This document shows positions 48,540 through 59,700 of a stretch of DNA of 64,000 nt, one piece after another; the stretch's first letter is position 1, and every line of letters begins with the position of its first letter. The position numbers and the translations under genes are program-made. Origin of the DNA: Temnopleurus reevesii (taxonomy: Eukaryota; Echinodermata; Echinoidea; Temnopleuroida; Temnopleuridae). The notes under the pieces were generated by a model. The model ran no database searches, was not told where the DNA came from, and saw nothing but the letters and a program-made list of their open reading frames with translations. The stretch lies in NCBI GenBank assembly GCA_036244855.1, contig BQKZ01000102.1:108350-172349 (forward strand), in the 5' to 3' direction.

Positions 48540-49172
48540 TGACGGGAGCCTGGGAGGTCGCACGTCTGTGCACCTAAACTTTCAGCTTCAAAAAGGCATG
48601 AAGTCAATGAATATCCAATTCAATTTTAATCAGATATTATCACAATTATCCTAAAGATTATGTATGAGAAATATCTCAGCAAAATCTGACCAGGAACAAT
48701 GTCATTCTAGATGAAATATATGGTATGGGCTCCCTCCTCTGCGCCAGGTCCCTCATCTGCGCCTCATTGACATACGCGATGTAACTCGCGCGCTCGGTGA
48801 ATTGAAATCAAGACTTTTTCCTGAAAATCTTCAACTGTGTGTAAAGTGAATGGGATGCAGAGAAGGGACCCAAATATTTTGTATGGCTAAAATGAGAGGG
48901 GTGAACATTTCATCTAAAATGACATTGTTCATGGTCAGATTTTGCTGAGATATTTCTCACACATAATCTTTAGGATATTTGTGATAATAATAGATTAAAA
49001 TTTAATTGGATATTCATTGACTTCAATCATGCTTTTTTTCAAGCTGAAACTAGTTTAGGGTCCCTTCTCTGCATCCCATTCACTTTACACGCGGTTGAAA
49101 ATTTTCAGGAAAAAGTCTTGATTTCACCGAGCGCGCGTTTTACATCGCGTATGTCAATGAGGCGCAGAGGAG
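48540..49172. mobile_element. Nested or rearranged MITE pair (element AB within a reversed AB)
   Basis: Taking the single copy at 53186-53548 as A followed by B, this region reads B-reversed (48540-48718), A and B forward (48719-49060), then A-reversed (49061-49172). The forward copy begins TATGGTATGGGCTCCCTCC. The simplest reading is one element inserted into another of its own family in the opposite direction. About 35 bp is missing at each internal junction. GGTCCC..TCTGC motifs mark the ends. Confidence 0.75.
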
Positions 49173-49173
49173 G

Positions 49174-49533
49174 ATGCCCAAACCATTTGACTATGCCATG
49201 GCTAGCCTATGGCTGAATATGCAGAAGAGAAGTCATCGCCGACGCACTGCTCATTTGGATATAGCTCGCACAGAATTGCAGAAAAAGTCCATGTTTGCCG
49301 AGTTGTTACACTTGTTGTGTTTGTTTTGTGCTGCTGAGCTCACTCAATGTCACAAGTACACACTCAAAATTGATGCTCTACGTCGTATGGTCCGCTCATA
49401 TAAAGGCACGCGTAATAAAAAGGCACGCATTCAAAATGCGCGTTTTATCTATGGCAAATACGCGCTAGAAAAACTCTGTGGCTTGTCTATGCATGGGACT
49501 AAGGAAGCCTTTGCGAACGTAAATTTTTGCTAG
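49174..49533 (+). CDS. Unassigned 119-codon open frame
   Basis: This open frame is rich in Lys/Arg and begins MPKPFDYAMASLWLNMQKR, directly after the nested MITE. I recognise no domain. It contains RTAHLDIARTELQKKSMFAE and CLFCAAEL, with no obvious zinc-finger spacing. There is no splice site, promoter or polyadenylation evidence. The motif AAAGGCACGC appears twice near its end and inverted twice downstream (49690, 49893), so the frame could be part of a repeat element. It is more likely not a gene. Confidence 0.15.
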   Translation: MPKPFDYAMASLWLNMQKRSHRRRTAHLDIARTELQKKSMFAELLHLLCLFCAAELTQCHKYTLKIDALRRMVRSYKGTRNKKARIQNARFIYGKYALEKLCGLSMHGTKEAFANVNFC

Positions 49534-50282
49534 TGCAGTCAAGACTTGGGCACAAAATCGTTAGTTTTCTTTAATACCAATGGTTTTATACTATTTCATA
49601 TTAATCTCTAGAATTTTTATGACATTAGGAAGTAGAAAATATAGCAATAAAAGTTCATTATTATTGTTTATTTGACCGGCAAAAGAGCAGTGCGTGCCTT
49701 TAAATGTGCTCCAAAAACTACTACAGTTTGGAAGACGTTGTCGGAAACTGTTCCTCGTAGACGTTTGTTGTGCTTTTTTCTGTTCAATATTTATATCTTC
49801 ATAATTTTCAGAATATTCTCCTTCGAGTGATACCAGATTCAGTGATTGAATGATATATTATACTGTTTTATATTTGCTCAGAAATAAGGTGCGTGCCTTT
49901 ATAGACTTCCATCATACTCACACCATCCAACTCGCCTAACCCTATGGACTTGTTACACCACGATACTTCAAATCTCCAAAATAGTGGAGGGATCACCCAA
50001 GAGAGAGAGAGTTCACATTTAACAGCACACAAATGAACTGAGTTTCTCACTGAGTTTCTCACTGTCTGTCCTGTCAATCAGATAACCCAACGTCAGATGA
50101 ACAGATGAAAAGGAATGAATGGCTGGAGGAGTCGAGTCGAGGAAGGAAAAGAAAGGGAGCTGAATTGCATCCACATAGATTTCTTCTTTCACCATTAAAC
50201 CATGGGCGTAATATTATACATGAAATCCAACACTAGTATCAAAATACTTAAAATAACTGAAGAATATTCAGAGCAATCTTAC

Positions 50283-50364
50283 CGGACATCGCCTTCGACT
50301 CCAGCAAAATCCACAAAATTATGAATCTGTTTGGGAAAATTGGTCTCGTTGTTCACGAGATTAG
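50283..50364 (-). other. Candidate exon, minus strand, of an unidentified transcript
   Basis: On the minus strand TTATTTCTCTTCCTTCCAG precedes an 82 nt segment followed by a CCG|GTAAGATT donor. Both splice sites are strong. One frame is open across it (NLVNNETNFPKQIHNFVDF..GVEGDV) and the other two have stops. I recognise no family and no sure partner exon. A downstream acceptor at about 50061 would give only a short tail with a stop. It lies near the start of the plus-strand zinc-finger gene, so a divergent transcript is possible. Confidence 0.3.
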
Positions 50365-50707
50365 CTGGAAGGAAGAGAAATAACGTTTGAAAATCTCGCG
50401 CAGGCATTTACCTCGATTTACATTTTGTTTATATCCCATAAAACATTGCAAATCCAATCCTTAAAAAAAGATCCAGTATTTGATTAAACATTATAAAATG
50501 AAAACAAATAATCAAATATTCTCACTTTCAATCATTTTTTAAAAATAAAAATGGTATTTTACTATGCATTTTATGATCAGAAGTAAAAACTATATGGAAA
50601 ATGCAAGGCATGATGGGTAATTTTATTTGGCCATAGAACATGAGTAACTGTACAGCCATGATGCTTCTGCTAATGCACAGCAGACGACTATCAACCGAAT
50701 TCTGAAA

Positions 50708-50771
50708 ATGTCTTCGACAAGAAGGAAGCAAAATAACCCTACAAGGTCGGCATCTGACATTAAGAAGAAAG
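50708..50771 (+). CDS. Zinc-finger gene coding exon 1 (copy 1)
   Basis: The exon gives MSSTRRKQNNPTRSASDIKK K and one extra base before a GTCAGT donor. The extra G completes a Glu codon with the AG that opens the exon at 54170. An in-frame TAA lies about 20 codons upstream with no earlier ATG between, and the start has A at -3. A short upstream open frame ends two bases before this ATG in copy 1 only. Confidence 0.8.
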
Positions 50772-53700
50772 GTCAGTTGTGTATTTACCAGTTTGTTGAA
50801 CTTTTCTGTGGAAAGAATCACGATTTCATTGTTTATTGATGGAATTATAAACTCGCTTTCGTTTACATTTTCGCAGCGGCCGCGAAGCAAGCAGCGTTCA
50901 CAGTGCGTGGAATGGCGCATTAGCGAGGAAGCGCGTCAACAATGATTGAAGTTGTGCAGTGTGTGTGTATGATGCCGTCTGCTTCAGGAGAAGTGAATGA
51001 GGATGTGACTGACAGGCACTGACTTCCAATAAAAAAAGACTACATGACATGTACTTTGTCTTTTAATTTATTTAATAACCATTTGTTGATAATCTAAATA
51101 ATATTTTTAAGGCAAAATTGTACTATCTGTATCTGTTGCCACATTTCTTCTGTATCGCTGCTGTGTGCGTAGCCGTAGATTACGATTTACGTGTCGATTG
51201 TCACTGCCTGGCAAACCAATGTCATGACAAAACAATGACAAAACAAAAAGGCGGGTCAATGGACCAATGAGTGATGACAGATACCAATGATGTCTTTTTT
51301 AATCTCCATGCTTGGCAAACCCGGAGAATAGCGACCAGGTGCGCGCGATGTATTCAATTTGTGTACAATTCTATGGAAGCGTGCGGTGGTGCGTCGCGAT
51401 GATTTTTGCACCAGATTCGACCTACAAACATTTGGTAAAGTTGGCTCAAGTTTACACTTTTAACACCAACGTCGATTAAATTTTCAAAAGATTTCTTGAA
51501 ATATTGAAGAAGGGTAAAGAAAATAACATTTAAAACCATTATTGGGTTTATAAAATGTAATAAAAGTCGCTTTTGGACTTGTTTTGTGGATAGTTACCTG
51601 TGTGTATTTTGGACTTCTGCCGTCGATGTTTGCAATTTTTACATGGCGTGCGCACGCAATCTGGTCGCTATTCTCCGGGTCTGCCCCATGCTTTATATTG
51701 TTGAAAATATCGCAAGGGACGAATGAAGACATGGAGTACCAAAGGCAATAGGCATAAGTAGGAGCCTACCATGTCCATGATAAAGTAAAAATTTATAATC
51801 TGGATCAGACATTTGTAGTTTTTGTTCTTTGTCCAGTTATATTTACCATAATTAAAGCCTATTTAAAATAAAGAGCGATACCTATTCATTGTGAAAATAT
51901 TCTGGTAATTTTGTTTCATCCTTGCATGAATAAAGAATAAGATTTCATTAACAGGCGACACATTTTTTGTCTTTTCAATATCTCTGTACATACAGTCAAC
52001 CTTGCTGAGTCGAATCTGTTGAGACTGAAGAAATACTTTAATTTACCGAATACACAAAATTTGACTTATGAGTGCTGAAAAAATGTGACTTAAAAAGGTA
52101 TAAAGACCTTTAACTTTGCCAATTGTTCACCTTATGGGTCAGGGAGATCTCCTTAGCCTAGGCATGATTAAAGGGGAATTACACCCAGACAATAATGTAT
52201 GGTCAATAAATGAAGAAAAATCAGATGGACAAACAGTGAAAATTTGAGCAAAATCGGATAATCCATTCAAAGGTTATGAATTTTCAAAGTTAGCATTTCC
52301 ACCTGTGCTGGGCATCCTTAAATTGGCAACGNATTTTTTAAAAATAAAAATGGTATTTTACTATGCATTTTATGATCAGAAGTAAAAACTATTTGGAAAA
52401 TGCAAGGCATGATGGGTAATTACATTTGGCCATAGAACATGAGTATGTGTACAGCCATGATGCTTCTGCTACTTCAATGCACAGCAGACGACTATCAACC
52501 GAATTCTGAAAATGTCTTCGACAAGAAGGAAGCAAAATAACCCTACAAGGTCGGCATCTGACATTAAGAAGAAAGGTCAGTTGTGTATTTACCAGTTTGT
52601 TGAACTTTTCTGTGGAAAGAATCACGATTTCATTGTTTATTGATGGAATTATAAACTCGCTTTCGTTTACATTTTCGCAGCGGCCGCGAAGCAAGCAGCG
52701 TTCACAGTGCGTGGAATGGCGCATTAGCGAGGAAGCGCGTCAACAATGATTGAAGTTGTGCAGTGTGTGTGTATGATGCCGTCTGCTTCAGGAGAAGTGA
52801 ATGAGGATGTGACTGACAGGCACTGACTTCCAATAAAAAAAGACTACATGACATGTACTTTGTCTTTTAATTTATTTAATAACCATTTGTTGATAATCTA
52901 AATAATATTTTTAAGGCAAAATTGTACTATCTGTATCTGTTGCCACATTTCTTCTGTATCGCTGCTGTGTGCGTAGCCGTAGATTACGATTTACGTGTCG
53001 ATTGTCACTGCCTGGCAAACCAATGTCATGACAAAACAATGACAAAACAAAAAGGCGGGTCAATGGACCAATGAGTGATGACAGATACCAATGATGTCTT
53101 TTTAATCTCCGCTCTCCATGCTTTATATTGTTGAAAATATTGCAAGGGTCAGGGACGAATGAAGACATGGACTAGGCATAATTATAGGCATAGTATGGTA
53201 GGGGGCTCCTCTGCGCCAGGTCCCTCATCTGCGCCTCATTGACATACACGATGTAACTCGCGCGCTCGGTGAAATCAAGACTTTTTCTTGAAAATCTCTG
53301 ACCTCGTGTAAAGTGAATGGGATGCAGAGAAGGGACCCAAATATTTTGAACAACAAAAATGAGAGGGGTGTATATTTCATCTAAAATTACATTGTTCCTG
53401 GTCAGATTCTGCTGAGATATTTCTCACACATAATCTTTAGGATATCTATGATAATATCAGAATAAAATTGAATTGGATATTCATTGACTTCAAGTTTTTT
53501 TCAAGCTGAAAATTTAGGTGCGCAGACGTGGGACCTCCCATCATACCATAAAGTAAAAATTGATAATTACTGTCACAAAGTTAAAGGGAAGCTGGATCAT
53601 TTGTAGGCCTACTTGTACTTCAACCAGTCAGGGAGAAAGCCTATCTCCTAATGAAAGGAGGCATATTCTATCCACATTTCCAATGGCTCTCCTAGTTTTT

Positions 53701-56700
53701 GTTCTTTGTCCAGTGATATTTATCATAACGAAGGCCTATTTAAAATAAAGAGCAAATATCTATTCATTGTGACAAACATTCTGGTAATTTTGTTTCGTCC
53801 TTGCATGAATAAGAATCTGATTTCATTAACAGGCAACACATTTTTTGTCTTTTCAATTCAACAAATAGAATGATTATCTTGAAATTAACATAAAATCTCT
53901 GTACATACAGTCAACCTTGCTGAGTCGAATCTGTTGAGACTGAAGAAATACTTTAATTTACCGATACACAAAATTTTACTTATGAGTGTTGAAAAAAATG
54001 TGACTTATATAAAGACCTTTAACTTGGGGAATTGTTCACCTTATGGGCCAGGGAAATCTCTTTAGGCATGATTGATCTTTTAACTTTTTTGTTTTAAGAG
54101 TTTGATTAAAATACATGTAATGATAAATTCAAATTTTGTAAACACTGGAATTATTTTGTGTAATTACAGAGAAAGCATCTAAGCCTACCAAGAATGCACT
54201 CAAATCTGAGCCCGATGAATCGTCTTTGGCGAGGTCTCGACCCCAGAGAAAGATTATTCCGAAGCGGCCCTTATCCCCAGATATTGAACTGTCTAGCAGA
54301 CGGAAGAAGAGAAGAAAGAAGAAAGCACCACCAGCTTCTAAAGTGAGTGACAGAATCATAAATAGATTTTTCTCTAATGTAAATCCGTAAAAAGTATTGT
54401 AAAATCTAACAAAGTTGATACAGTACCTCATCAGAATCTCAATCAGTTCTTCTGAAGTATAGTCAAATATAAAGAATCGTGAAGCTGATTAAGTTACATT
54501 TTCAAGTACAATAAGATGCATTAACCAGGTGAGCGAAAATTACGAGCCTACATTTATTCATCCACTGAAAATCTAGGGATTAGCAATAAAAAAAAAAAAA
54601 TTACCTGAGCCATACCCATAAAATGATAAAATTTATCTCTTTCAATGTTATTGTTATTGTATTGTTGTATTTCAGCCTGTGAACATCGTCTCAACACATG
54701 CTGTGCACATCCCACCCGGGGAGATAAAGGCCCCTAAGCTGAACAAACAGCAGAAGGCTTCCCTCAAAACCAAGAAGAAGAAGCGCAAAAAGAAGACCTT
54801 TGTCTTTCCCATCCTCGCTTCGGACCGCGTGCCTAAGGAACCAGATCCCAGACCGAGTACTATTGCAGACGATGGAGGAACAGGTCTGGCAAAGAAGAGT
54901 CTTGATATGCCTCCGGTCAAGAAGAAGAAGCATATATCGAGGAATGTTCTGGATGTGGATCTTCTGAGAATGCTGCCTGCTGCAGAGTTGGTCAAGAGAT
55001 TTGCCAAACACACAAGTTTCAAGGTAACTATATAATAAAGAATGATGTTTAGATGAATATGTCAATCATATCTCTTAAGGGATGTTGCTAAAAAGTTGTG
55101 ATTAATTGCAAGTTGCAAATCAATCTGCAAGTAATAATTAAAGTCCTTGTTTCATTTGCATCTGAAATGCACATTTCAATTTGCCACTGATTTATAGTTG
55201 ATTTGAAAAAGATAGCAACCTTTGAGCAACACCCCCTTGGTCTTTAAAACATTTTTCACATAATTCTAGGTACAATTATCACATTTTATAAATATGGTCT
55301 CTGGGTATGGCATTCATATTGCTCTCCAATACAATACCTTACAGTGATAGTGTAAATTTTATAGAATTGAGGTTCCCATAAGAAAACAAAATCATGCAGA
55401 ATTCTTTATGAGATCTATAAGATCCCATGTTCAAATACTCTTTTTCTGTTAAATGTCAATTGGAGGAAGTGAGAGAATGCATAGAAAGACTACCTATTGA
55501 ATTCCTGCTCGATTCAACACAACAGATGCTTCTTAGAGCCCAGTCACATCCATAAAATTTTTAAAAAAATTATAGAAACAAAGATAACAAAAACCACTTT
55601 GATGTGCATTGAGAATGCCATAGCTGGTCTTGAAAACGGTCTTTTTAAAACTTGATTTAAAAAACAAATCTTACAAGCTAATTTTCAAGACAGTTTTGCC
55701 ATGTAAAATCAGTTTACGGTATGCTGATTGAGAACACAGCCTTTCTTTGAATTGGACACCACTCGTAAGGAATAAGCTATCAATGAAATAAATCTGAATA
55801 AACTAGAACAATTCTTTTATGGAAATTGCACCTTTTCTTCTGACTTTATATCAGGTTCCAACTGAGGAATTCAAAGCCCCTCTGAAGCAGCACGTCTACA
55901 CATGTAAGATGCTACCTCATTATTGTACAGAGAAGTTCTATGGGAACGACGAAGACACAAGACGACAGATCACTAAGCATCTTCTCAGACATGTCGGAGA
56001 ACTGCTAACTGTTACAAACAGAGGTAAACAAATCTTTGTCATCCTGAGCTGCCAGCTTCTAAAATTTGCTCTTCCATTTTCCATCCTAGATATCTTGATA
56101 ATTGCGAATCTGAACATTATTGTCCATTTAATCTCCTTGGACACATTTGTTTGTTTTTTTCACCTGAGTCATTGTTAGTCAGAAGTTGGAACTTCTTTGA
56201 TATCACCATCCCCCCTTTAGCCAGATCAATTTTACTTCCAGATGCAATCTCCATGCTTACTTTACCATAATTCTTTTAAGGGGGTGTTGCTCAAAATCAA
56301 CTGCAAATCTACTGCAACTTGGTCAATTGTAACGTGCATTTTCATTCGCGCACGGTATGCGCATTTAACAAGACGCGCATGAAACAAAGATTTTGATTGG
56401 CGGGTTCCGATCAACTGCAACTTGCGATCAATTGCAACTTTTGAGCAACACCCCCTAAGTCATATAATCTTCTTTCAAAAGTCTTATCATGTCCTATTCC
56501 CTTTACATTCCCCCATATTTGCCACTCATAAGTCAAATTTTCTCAATTTAATTTCCTCAGTCCGTCGCAACAGATTGTACATGGGCATAGTTACTGCATT
56601 GTAAAGCTATCCTGTACTGGAACATAGTATGTTGACCAAGGTACTAGGCAACTTTTGCTCTTCATTGAATAAAGCCTCTGTTCTCTATGGTATTAATATA

Positions 56701-59700
56701 ATGTACGAAGGATTTTTTTTCATCATATTTTCCTTGTAGGGATCAACATGATGTCTCCAAGTACAAAGAAACAAAAGAAGAAAGGGAAGAAAGAAGCGAA
56801 GAAGGAAGGTAAGTAGTATTACTACCTGTAATGATGATGGAGTAGAAATTAGAGGCCAACCATTAGGTGCCTGTGAGCATAATGTTGTATACTGTATGGT
56901 ATAAATATATGTACTATCAGCTTTGACTAGAAGGGCCATGGTGTAGTGGTTCTGACGCTTGCCCTTCAACTAGAGGGTCGTAGGTTCGAATCCCACCCAT
57001 GACCTTCAGCAAGAAATTTATCCACATTGTGCTGCACTCGACCCAGGTGAGGTAAATGGGGACATTAGGAATTTATTCCTTATTATGCGAGGCGTTGTAG
57101 TGGCTGCCAGCTAAATGCGGATAATAGTGAGATGTAGCTCATTAATATCTCCTTTATAAGCAATTAATACAGTCTAGCCTCGTTATAATGAGGTCGTTGG
57201 GACCAAAGGAATTACCTCTTTATATTGAAACCTTGTTATATCAGGGTGAAAATACAATAAAATAGAAAGAGATGGGACCAGGAAAATTACCTTGTATAAC
57301 AAGAGCTTGTTATATCAGTGTTCTTTATAAAGAGGTTTGACTGTATACTGTTTCATATTACAAGAAGCTATTGTTACTACCAGATCTCCCATTGCTTGAG
57401 ATTACATTTAGATGAAACTTAGGTGAATGAATTTCATGACGTTTATCATCTACTTTAATCTCTTTCATTCCATAGCCAAAAAGGACGGTTCTGGTGCCAA
57501 TTCTACAATGTACATCCTACCAAGCGCTCCCCGCCCAATGAGAGTTACGCTACCCAAGAACGTGAGCTCGCGAATGAAACGCTCCAGTTACACCGTAATC
57601 CGATCTGCGGACGGATCAGAGAAGGGTATCAACGAGGTTGTCTTGCTCCCGAAAGGCAGGCTTGTGAGCATCATGAATGCACCCACCAAGAACTATAACG
57701 AGGAATCTGTGATGGATGTACATGATAGTGTCCCTGATGATGGTGTGGATCCAAGGAGGGAGAGGGTCGTCGTCAAGAAAGGTGATGGTATCCTTGAAGG
57801 GACTGCCACAAAAGTTGGCATCAACCCAGCGGGGGATGTTGCTGCATCCATGCCAGCTCTGAGTATAGAGTCTTTAGCCGAGGCTGTGGAGGCCATGGTG
57901 GATAAGGAGAGTCAGGGGTTGAACATTCAGGCTGCAGAGGCTTTGGCCAAAGCGGCCAATTTGGATGGGCTTGGTAGCAGCACAGGCCAGGCTCAGGCGA
58001 GCAATGATTTCTATCCATCTCAGATCTTCAACACGGGAAATCAACCGATAAAGACAGAGCTCACATCACCAGCATTATCATCATCATCGTCGTCATCATC
58101 CGGATCCTCATCCTCGTCTTCTTCTTCCTCGTTATCGCCTTCAGAGCAGATTTCAAAGTCTACCATGAAAGTGAAAAAAGTCCCCAAGATCTCCAAACTC
58201 AAGGACAATCCGAAGAAGAAGAAGAAAAAGAAGAAGAAAAAGACATCAAACTACATCACATCCTTCATTCCACATGCCGTTGATCCCCCTTACTCCGACC
58301 ACAACTATGCATACTCCAATCGTCATGATCTCCATGCCCCTCTCCATTGCGATTCCGAGGGGATCCCTACAGACCCCCCTCTCAGCATCGAGGAGACTGA
58401 GCAAGATGGATTGGACGGCGACCCCCTTGTGAGCTCCATGAATGATCAGCTGAATAAACTGATAGCAGACATAGATACTCTCTCTACTACCCCAGTGCCT
58501 AGGGTGTCCAATGAGAACGAGGAGCCAATCATCGCAGAGGGGGCGTATGTCACCGTGGAACACGAGGAGATGGTGGTGAAGAAAACCAAGAAGGGTAAAA
58601 TTAAGGGTAAACCCAAAGTCTCTGTCGTCAATGAGGATGTCAAGGTAGGTTTTGAACTAGGGAGCCCGGTGAATGAAGCTTAAAATTATGACAACTTTGC
58701 TGTTGATGGTAACTACAGGTAACTCTGCATCAGTAAAAGCTCTTGGGACCAAAAAAGTCTCTTTGACCTAGGAGATAATGAACAGAGTGAAGGTAAATAG
58801 ACCAGGTTTTATATGACTTGGTCCAAAAAATCATATCGACCATAATTCGACATAGATAAGTTTGACTTGGCAGAGTTGACTGTACAATGACAGTGCTATG
58901 GAATCAAGTATTCCATAGGACTTACCGTTAGCCGTTCATTGCAAAGTTGTCATAATATTTAATAAACTTCATGCATGAATTAATACTTTCCTGATTTTGG
59001 ATCTCCTAATTTGGAGCGAAGAATATTGTTTCAGTTTATTAAATTATGTTTTGATCGTTTCAAATCCTGATTTTTGTAGAGTTGCACTATTTTTACACAA
59101 TAATTGTACTATCCACTCATATGGGAAATTTTTCTTAATCCTCTTTTCTAATCTGTAATGTCTGAAGGTCTGCAACTGCAGTAAAAGCTTCATTAGTGTA
59201 TTGGCAAAGTTCTCAAATCTGTGTACCATAGTCCTTTAAAGTTCAACATGTATCTATTGACCCCCTATTAACTTAGGATTACTGGTACTCAAGCTAAGAA
59301 ACCATTGGAAAATGTTATCACTTAAAACTGTACTTTAGATGCACATTACACTTTTCTGGTTTTGCTTCTGCCATGCAATGCTGGAAATGTGTCCTATAGA
59401 TGTCAAAGGAGAATTTAGTAAGATCTGACATCCCTTGGATGTTGGACTGAAATATTCTCTTTCAGACAAGAATGTGCTATATTAATACCATCACACTACA
59501 TCCATGTGATAGTGGATTGTGATGAAGCTGGGTGCCAGGGCCGCCAGTTATTCTGGAGATTTAGGCTGGATGGTAGTATGCACCCTGTACATTCATTTTA
59601 TCACTTGTAAAAGTGAATGAGATATAGTTGCGATTGCATGAATATGTGAAGATGGAAGAAAACATGAAGTTCAGACTTCGTCTCTTACCAATTGCATTGA

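Larger units (their letters stand above)
50534..52171 (+). repeat. Allele-like segment 1 carrying zinc-finger gene exon 1
   Basis: This segment recurs as 52333-54072. Over shared parts (for example 50534-51300 against 52333-53100) identity is very high, including exon 1, the NotI-containing CpG patch near 50880 and polymorphic small indels. This copy has a 372 bp hAT-like MITE (51314-51685) missing from the other and lacks the AB element found there. It ends in a partial repeat element (52172-52331) cut off by a single N at 52332. Confidence 0.93.
52333..54072 (+). repeat. Allele-like segment 2 carrying zinc-finger gene exon 1
   Basis: This is the second version of 50534-52171. It lacks the hAT-like MITE but carries the AB element (53186-53548) and about 110 bp of extra sequence near 53570-53680. 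It runs directly into the intron leading to exon 2 and is the copy contiguous with the rest of the gene. Confidence 0.93.

Noticed and set aside
50405..50460. A start exon for the 50283-50364 candidate ending at 50412
   Set aside because: The implied intron would be only 47 bp, too short to trust.
50528..50920. 130-codon minus-strand frame with Cys residues, repeated at 52389-52724
   Set aside because: It lies opposite exon 1 and its intron. The two copies diverge by frameshift-causing indels, which argues against coding.
54672..55065. Minus-strand open frames of 116-124 codons opposite exon 3
   Set aside because: They mirror the Lys-rich coding exon on the plus strand, whose splice phases and domain content fit the zinc-finger gene.
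56933..57005. A functional tRNA gene
   Set aside because: A and B boxes are present but the stem pairing is imperfect, a SINE body follows, and related heads occur at 43541 and 34925-35055.
57693..58643. Minus-strand frames opposite exon 6
   Set aside because: These are shadows of the large coding exon; they have no start context, splice sites or recognisable domain.
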